DNA of 22,787 nucleotides from Choristocarpus tenellus KU-1152 (Eukaryota; Phaeophyceae). Shown here piece by piece: positions 18,519 to 22,787 of this stretch; within the stretch, counting starts at the first letter, position 1, and every line of letters begins with the position of its first letter. The DNA lies in assembly GCA_964200185.2 (NCBI GenBank), contig CAXNAD020000277.1, forward strand, positions 1 to 22,787, written 5' to 3'. The position numbers were made by a program, and so were the translations under genes. The notes beneath the pieces were generated by a model, which was not told where the DNA came from, searched no databases, and worked only from the letters and a program-made list of their open reading frames with translations.

Positions 18519-18711
18519 ATTTGATATATTTGTACTCCTTGATTATTTATTTATCATTTGGTCATTATGGTCCCCGATTGTAATAAGACATCGTGAATCA
18601 GATCATTTTTATATGATGATATTGATGTTAATTCAAGTGAGAGATCCAGCATACCTGACGACTTGTGCATCAGGAGTCCTATACGTACATCAGTATCATC
18701 TATAGGCACGT
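18519..18711. other. Intergenic, nothing recognised
   Basis: AT-rich sequence with no open frame of note. Confidence 0.3.
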
Positions 18712-18770
18712 AGATTGGAGCTATACATCCTGTGGAGGTAAGCTTTGAGGGGCGCCTGTAACAGTTCCTC
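18712..18770 (+). repeat. Short fragment related to the LINE-like element
   Basis: CATCCTGTGGAGGTAAG and, 15 bases on, CTGTAACA match in order the minus-strand sequence at about 22127-22075 (ATCCTGTGGAGGTGAG ... CTGTAACA). The similarity covers some 55 bases and then stops. It may be a remnant of the same retroelement in the opposite orientation. Confidence 0.35.
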
Positions 18771-18776
18771 TATGTG

Positions 18777-19370
18777 CTATCCCTGACTCTGTGTTCCGTC
18801 CAATATCTCACCACCACCACAAGATGAATGCCCCACAAGCATTACAAGGAAAAGCTCTTGCGAACCCCTTGTGTGATTTATGTGAGGGCTACCCCGGCTC
18901 AAAATAGGCAGTATGTGGATGTGGTGTTGGTTCCACCACAGCACTATTTTTCTCTGCCTCCTGTATGTGCTCTGTGCTCCTCCTCTACAATGCCTAGAAC
19001 TTCCAACCCCACTGCCTCCAAATGTCTTCGTGCTCATTCTCTTCTCTGGAATTCCGTAAAGAATTTTGGTTCTTGGATTCACAGAAAAGTAGCGGATCTG
19101 CTTCTGCTTAAAAACCTGCTGGGTTGCCTGTTCCCAACCTTGCTTGGAGTGGTGGGCAACAGCACTGTACCAAGTGATTCACAAAAACAAATATCATTGC
19201 ACTTGCGCAATAACATGCAGCATTTTGTGCTTTCAGGTGTTTGGGTGGTGACTTTGAAGTCACTGTAGGCCTTACTGCTTTCTCGAGCTCCACTCATACA
19301 TAATAGAGAAATGAATGGGGATAGAGGCACTGTCATCACATGTGGAGTGTATGTCATCTTCAGGCGTCTT
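18777..19370. other. Open frames on both strands, unassigned
   Basis: Plus 18828-19268 (146 codons) overlaps minus 19079-19357 and minus 18777-19082. The minus frames have more natural composition (TPESTKCCMLLRKCNDICFC) and could be pieces of a decayed minus-strand coding sequence running 19357 to about 18790. No domain is recognised on either strand. Confidence 0.2.
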
Positions 19371-19379
19371 CTGTGCTTC

Positions 19380-19950
19380 TATAACGGGGTCAAGTAACAT
19401 TGTTACGGACCCCTTGCCTGAGTAGAGCAAAAGGGCCAGATCAAAAGAGGCGAGAGAGGAGATGGAAGGATGGGGAAGAAAGGTTAGAGATTAGAGAGAG
19501 AGACGGCATAAAATAGAGGGGTCACAAAAAAAAACAAATGACATAGCAAAATTGGTGAACTTGACGCAACTTTAAATGTGAAGGAGGAAGGAATGGGGTG
19601 TTGAGATATGTCAATAGGGGCGTGGTTCACTCAGGGAAGGGTGGGGAAGAGAATCACCAGGCAAGATGGACCAAACGGACCAAGACGAACCGTAGCCAAG
19701 AGGACGAGGTTAAGGTTAGACAAGGGTAAGAATGAAAGGACCTGTAGGAACAAGTAGGAAACTGAGGAAGTGGGGGCGGGTCATGATTCGAGAGGGTTTC
19801 AGAGAAGAAATCCTTCAGAGATGGAAGATCCGCCTTCGGAAAAACATACTCATAAAGAGACGTTCAGGAAAGACACGGAAAATCTATCCCTCCGAATACC
19901 CTCCACACATTTGACCCGAAGTTCTCAGGAAACAACCTCAATTGGAATAA
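19380..19950. other. Purine-rich intergenic stretch
   Basis: GA-rich sequence on the plus strand gives Lys/Arg-rich open frames (19732-19914, 19770-19964) that are compositional artefacts. No gene is seen. Confidence 0.35.
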
Positions 19951-19954
19951 CGGT

Positions 19955-20215
19955 ATATGCATAGTAGTAAACTAACAAATAGATAAGTGTTTTCCACATC
20001 TGTGACAAATTTTAAACCCTTGGGGATTTTTCTGATATGTGAATAGGTTTTCCTTGGTTTTTCCTGATACATCTGGAAAAAGTTCATTTGTTTCCCCCCT
20101 GACACATCTGTAAAATGTCAGAGGGCATAATAATATAGACAGTAGTTATCTGACATGTGAATTATTTTCATTGATTATCCCCCTAACACCTCTACAAAAT
20201 GTCAGAGGGCATAAG
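19955..20215 (+). repeat. Extra 3'-tail copies of the LINE-like element
   Basis: The sequence from CATAGTAGTAAACTAACAAA (19958) to TTTTTCTGATATGTGAATAG (about 20027) aligns with the tail of the left arm (about 20548-20640). It is followed by the hairpin motif CCCCCTGACACATCTGTAAA then ATGTCAGAGGGCATAA (20095-20130). A second shortened copy of the tail ends in the same motif at 20179-20213. These lie head to tail, just before the inverted repeat. Confidence 0.55.
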
Positions 20216-20228
20216 AATAAAAATACAC

Positions 20229-20520
20229 AGTAGTTATAACCTCAACACCGTCGCGGTGGGAAGTTTTGGGCACCTCGGTAAGCAAGCGGAGAGTTTCCTG
20301 GATGAGCTACCTACGCACGTGGTAGGAGGGAGAGGAACGAGACTCTACGGGAGGAAAGGGGCGGTCAAATCCCGTCTACGACAAATAGTCTCTGTAAAGA
20401 CGCAAGTGGCCCTGTCTAGACATATCATGCATTTTAAGCTGGAGACATCAGGGAGATAGGCAAGGAGGGGCTTGTTAGATTCTAGGGATGCTTCCCTACC
20501 TACTCGGGATTATGCTAGGT
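20229..20520 (+). pseudogene. LINE-like retroelement C-terminal fragment (left arm)
   Basis: The frame reads SYNLNTVAVGSFGHLGKQAE, then SFLDELPTHVVGGRG, GRKGAVKSRLRQIVSVKTQV and ALSRH, ending at a TAG near 20459. It matches the minus-strand fragment at 21176-21475 almost residue by residue, so it is the same C-terminal segment, cut at its 5' side. The segment follows a PD-(D/E)xK endonuclease-like region in the fuller right copy. Confidence 0.6.
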
Positions 20521-20691
20521 TGGAGGCACAGGAAAACAGTGGTACAGCATAGCTGATAGTAAAATAGTACTATAAAGATAAATATTTTTAACATTTATGA
20601 CAACTGTTACTTTTTAGGGATATTTCTGACATGTGAATAGTTTTTTCATTGTTTTTTTCCTGACACCTCTGCAAAATGTTAGAGGGCATAA
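20232..20691 (+). repeat. Left arm of large inverted repeat
   Basis: About 460 bases, from AGTTATAACCTC to AGAGGGCATAAT, align with the reverse complement of 21004-21474. The similarity includes coding sequence and 3' tail and ends abruptly at the outer side (20232/21474). Confidence 0.8.
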
Positions 20692-21003
20692 TATATAAAA
20701 AATAGACAAACCTGCTTTCCACTTTTTCCCCCCACATTTTCATTGTTTTTTTCCCTGACACATCTGGAAAATGTCGGAGGGTAAAATAACTTAAATATAA
20801 ATTACAGCACTTTCCGAGGTTGCATATGACTTTGTAAGTGTAATTTCAATGTTTTTTATCATAGAATTTGTGGGAGGGAAGAGGGTTGTAACCCTCGATT
20901 CGGGGATCATAACATAACTTTCTGTGTGCCACGGATCAGTGTTCTGCCACATATTGCCCCTGTTACTGGGATTGCCTCTTCATTAATTTATATTCAAGTT
21001 ATT
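20692..21003. other. Spacer of the inverted repeat
   Basis: About 310 AT-rich bases with no gene. It contains one further copy of the hairpin motif (TCCCTGACACATCTGGAAAA then TGTCGGAGGG, 20753-20785). Confidence 0.5.
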
Positions 21004-21474
21004 GTGCCCACTGACATTTTGCAGATGTGTCAGGGGAAAAAACAGTGAAAACTATTCCCATGTCAGAAAAATCCCCCAAAAAGTAACAGTTAGTTATCGT
21101 AAAATGTGAAGATATTAATCTATTTACTATTTTACTACCAGCTATCCTGCACCGTTGCCTTCCTGTGCCTCCAACCTAGCTTAGTCCTGCACCCCAGGGT
21201 GAGTAGGTAGGGAAGCATCCCAAGAATCTAGCAAGCCCTTCTTTGCCCATCTCCCTCTGATGTCTCCAGCTTAAACGAATGACACGTCTAGATAGGACTA
21301 TTTGCGATGTGACAGAGACTATCTGTCGTAGACGGGAATTGACTGCCCCTTTTCTGCTATAGCCTCCTGTCCCTCTCCCCCCTACCACGTGCATACCTAA
21401 CTCATCCAGAAACTTTCGACTTGCTTACCGAGGTGCTCAAAACTTTCCACCGTGAAGGTGTCGAGGTTATAACT
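21004..21474 (-). repeat. Right arm of large inverted repeat
   Basis: This is the inverted counterpart of 20232-20691. It begins with the hairpin motif in reverse (CTGACATTTTGCAGATGTGT then CAGGGG) and ends GAGGTTATAACT. Element similarity with the left arm stops here, but the coding sequence on this strand continues outward to about 22120. Confidence 0.8.
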
Positions 21475-22120
21475 ATGAGAGCCAAAAGATCCCTCGTAGT
21501 GGGTGCACTTTCGTGCCTCAGCTGCAGCAGCAGCTACACCATTGCTGGTGGATGAGTGGGGAAGGTGGGATGTTTCTTGCACTTCTGCAAACATAACATC
21601 TAAGAGGAGGACTTTGTCTTGGTAGGGGGCTGATTTGGCGTACACAAGTGCCCCAGCATGGAAGACTAGATCCATCAGGAAATTCCTATCTACTGTAAAG
21701 AGTGAAAGTATCTTAGAGGGTACGAGATTTGCCCTGTTTGTCCTTTTGGGGCTTGGCTCCCAATGGATTTTTTATGACATTTTCCTGCTCCAAAATATTT
21801 TCCGAGTAGTTAAAATGTATGTATGTGTTGTGAAAAGGTGTGTTCGGAACAAGGATATTGACACTTTCCTAACAAATACGATAGCTAAAATTACATCAAG
21901 TTGCAACATTGGATTTTTACCCCCAAATGGACGCGGCTCTACCCTCTAAGATACTTTGGCTCTAAATGGGCTACCATCCTCCATAGTGCAAGGGATGCCC
22001 ATTCCTTTGCAAAGTTGACCCAGACTTTTCACCATCAGTGTGTGTTGGCAAATCTGTCCTCCTGCCCTAGGGCAGGTGTTACAGTGCGCCCCCGAACTCA
22101 CCTCCACAGGATATGCAACT
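21176..22120 (-). pseudogene. LINE-like retroelement C-terminus: zinc motif and endonuclease-like domain
   Basis: Read from 22115 downward: AYPVEVSSGAHCNTCPRAGG, then QICQHTLMVKSLGQLCKGMG, giving a C-x2-C...H zinc-knuckle-like motif. The MITE at 21700-21962 interrupts next. The frame resumes TVDRNFLMDLVFHAGALVYA, SAPYQDKVLLLDVMFAEVQ and AAAAAEARKCTHYEG, a D...D...E-x-K pattern like the restriction-type endonuclease of some non-LTR retrotransposons. A frameshift near 21410 precedes HVVGGRGTGGYSRKGAVNSR and LRQIVSVTSQIVLSRR. Such domains nick the target for insertion. The reverse transcriptase itself is not in the window. A TGA just upstream and the frameshift mark it as dead; the family call is by motif only. 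Confidence 0.55.
21700..21962. mobile_element. MITE family A, copy 2 (inserted in the LINE-like element)
   Basis: This 263-bp element is collinear with the copy at 678-935 and has the same perfect 18-bp terminal inverted repeat (21705-21722 and 21940-21957). The outer bases are GAGTG and GGCTC. It is flanked by TAAA at 21696-21699 and 21963-21966, an exact 4-bp target duplication. Removing the element and one TAAA joins the host frame on the minus strand as CTMEDGSPF then TVDRNFLMDLVF. No coding capacity. Confidence 0.88.
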
Positions 22121-22180
22121 CAAATCCAACGACCTTAAAACGACGCTATGCAGGGGTCCACAGATGATGACCATGTATGG

Positions 22181-22540
22181 TGTCAGTTGATGTTTAGCTC
22201 AGTCAATGTCTTGCTTTTCACTTTATCAAAAGAGGGTAAGAATCAAAGAACTGAGTCGTGTGGTCAGCAACTCAGTCCTTTATTAACATCATTCACGGTT
22301 TTTCTACAGCCAAAGAGTTAAATGACGTCTGCAAACTGCTGTGTAATTACTCCAATCATAAATCTTTATTCTGCAACTTTCAGGAATTGAAGTCTATTCT
22401 GTAAGGTTATTTATGTATTTCCAATTCTACTCTGCATCTTCTATCAATTCAAAGTTCCTCTTACATGAATTCTTATGTATGTATACTGTTCACGCATTTT
22501 GACACGCAGAAAGAAATGCTCTCGCTATTTGCCTGTAACA
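22181..22540 (-). mobile_element. Copia-type 3' LTR
   Basis: On the minus strand it starts TGTTACAGGCAAATAGCG at 22540, directly after a polypurine tract, and probably ends CAACTGACA at 22181, giving TG...CA ends and about 360 bp. AATAAAGGACTGAGTTGC (about 22290-22270) is a plausible polyadenylation region. It shares at least 180 bp with the LTR at 1-310. The inner end at 22181 is a guess, because no second complete LTR is present. Confidence 0.65.
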
Positions 22541-22552
22541 TGCCCCCCAGCG
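22541..22552 (-). promoter_or_regulatory. Polypurine tract of the copia element
   Basis: On the minus strand CGCTGGGGGGCA directly precedes the LTR start TGTTACAGG. This is the position of the plus-strand DNA primer in copia elements and fixes the LTR as the 3' one of an element entering from the right of the window. Confidence 0.6.
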
Positions 22553-22787
22553 TGAACTAGCAATACATGTTTCATGCTTACCATAGACGATTGTCACCGG
22601 TGAAGGTAATAGATATCTTCAATCACCTCAGATCTTCCTGGGGCAACGAGAAAGAAAGAAGAAAAAAACTGACTCCTACTAGGCCCAAAACATGTATCCT
22701 TATCAACTTGGAGAGATCTGTCTTGCATCTAGCCTAATCGGAGTATACATTTACTCTTTCTAAAGTACAGCTAACCCAAGGAGCCAA
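22553..22787 (-). other. Internal 3' region of the copia element
   Basis: This should be the element's sequence upstream of the 3' LTR. No RNase H end is recognisable, so it is probably untranslated or decayed. Confidence 0.35.

Noticed and set aside
22061-22076. Perfect 16-bp palindrome CCTGCCCTAGGGCAGG
   Set aside because: It falls in the coding sequence for TCPRAG in the zinc motif of the LINE-like element; a regulatory role is unsupported.
1-22787. Search for tRNA, rRNA, CRISPR and bacterial operons
   Set aside because: No cloverleaf with a GTTCRANNC arm, no regular repeat-spacer array and no compact co-directional genes were found.

Overview
The window looks like nuclear DNA of a eukaryote, probably a protist or alga, although the sequence does not fix the lineage. 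The reasons are a 13-exon gene with GT-AG introns and consistent phases, fragments of a Ty1/copia retrotransposon and of a second, LINE-like retroelement, several families of short non-autonomous inverted-repeat transposons, and no bacterial operon structure. No tRNA, rRNA, CRISPR array or phage module was seen.

Layout. Positions 1-310 are a copia-type LTR on the minus strand, cut by the window edge. Positions 311-1240 are a decayed plus-strand copia reverse transcriptase tail and RNase H, split by a 258-bp MITE (family A). Positions 1645-1825 hold a second MITE family (B), followed by a frameshifted copia GAG-pre-integrase/integrase fragment (1826-2430). Positions 2911-3220 are a 61-66 bp minisatellite. 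Positions 3605-4205 are a foldback pair of MITEs (family C), and a second B element lies at 5603-5771. Positions 5775-7630 are noncoding.

Positions 16745 to 7631 (minus strand) hold the one convincing host gene. Thirteen exons join in phase into a protein of about 1,090 residues. It has a basic, serine-rich N-terminus, a Gln/His-rich centre, an Ala run and a coiled-coil C-terminal third. I do not recognise the family.

From 17,000 to the end the sequence is intergenic and repeat-rich. There are weak open frames at 17,790-18,520 and 18,780-19,360, then a large tail-to-tail inverted repeat (20,232-21,474) made from two 3' ends of the LINE-like retroelement. The right copy still shows a CxxC...H zinc motif and a PD-(D/E)xK endonuclease-like domain and is interrupted by a second family A MITE (21,700-21,962). 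The window closes with another minus-strand copia LTR (22,181-22,540) and its polypurine tract.

The most interesting signals are three. First, in both family A insertions, conceptual removal of the MITE plus one 4-bp duplication restores the host element's reading frame. Second, families A and B share the terminal sequence AAAGTATCT. Third, a short hairpin motif (CCCTGACA...TGTCAGAGGG) recurs in the LINE-like element's tails. All calls come from reading and hand-aligning the sequence; no database search was run.
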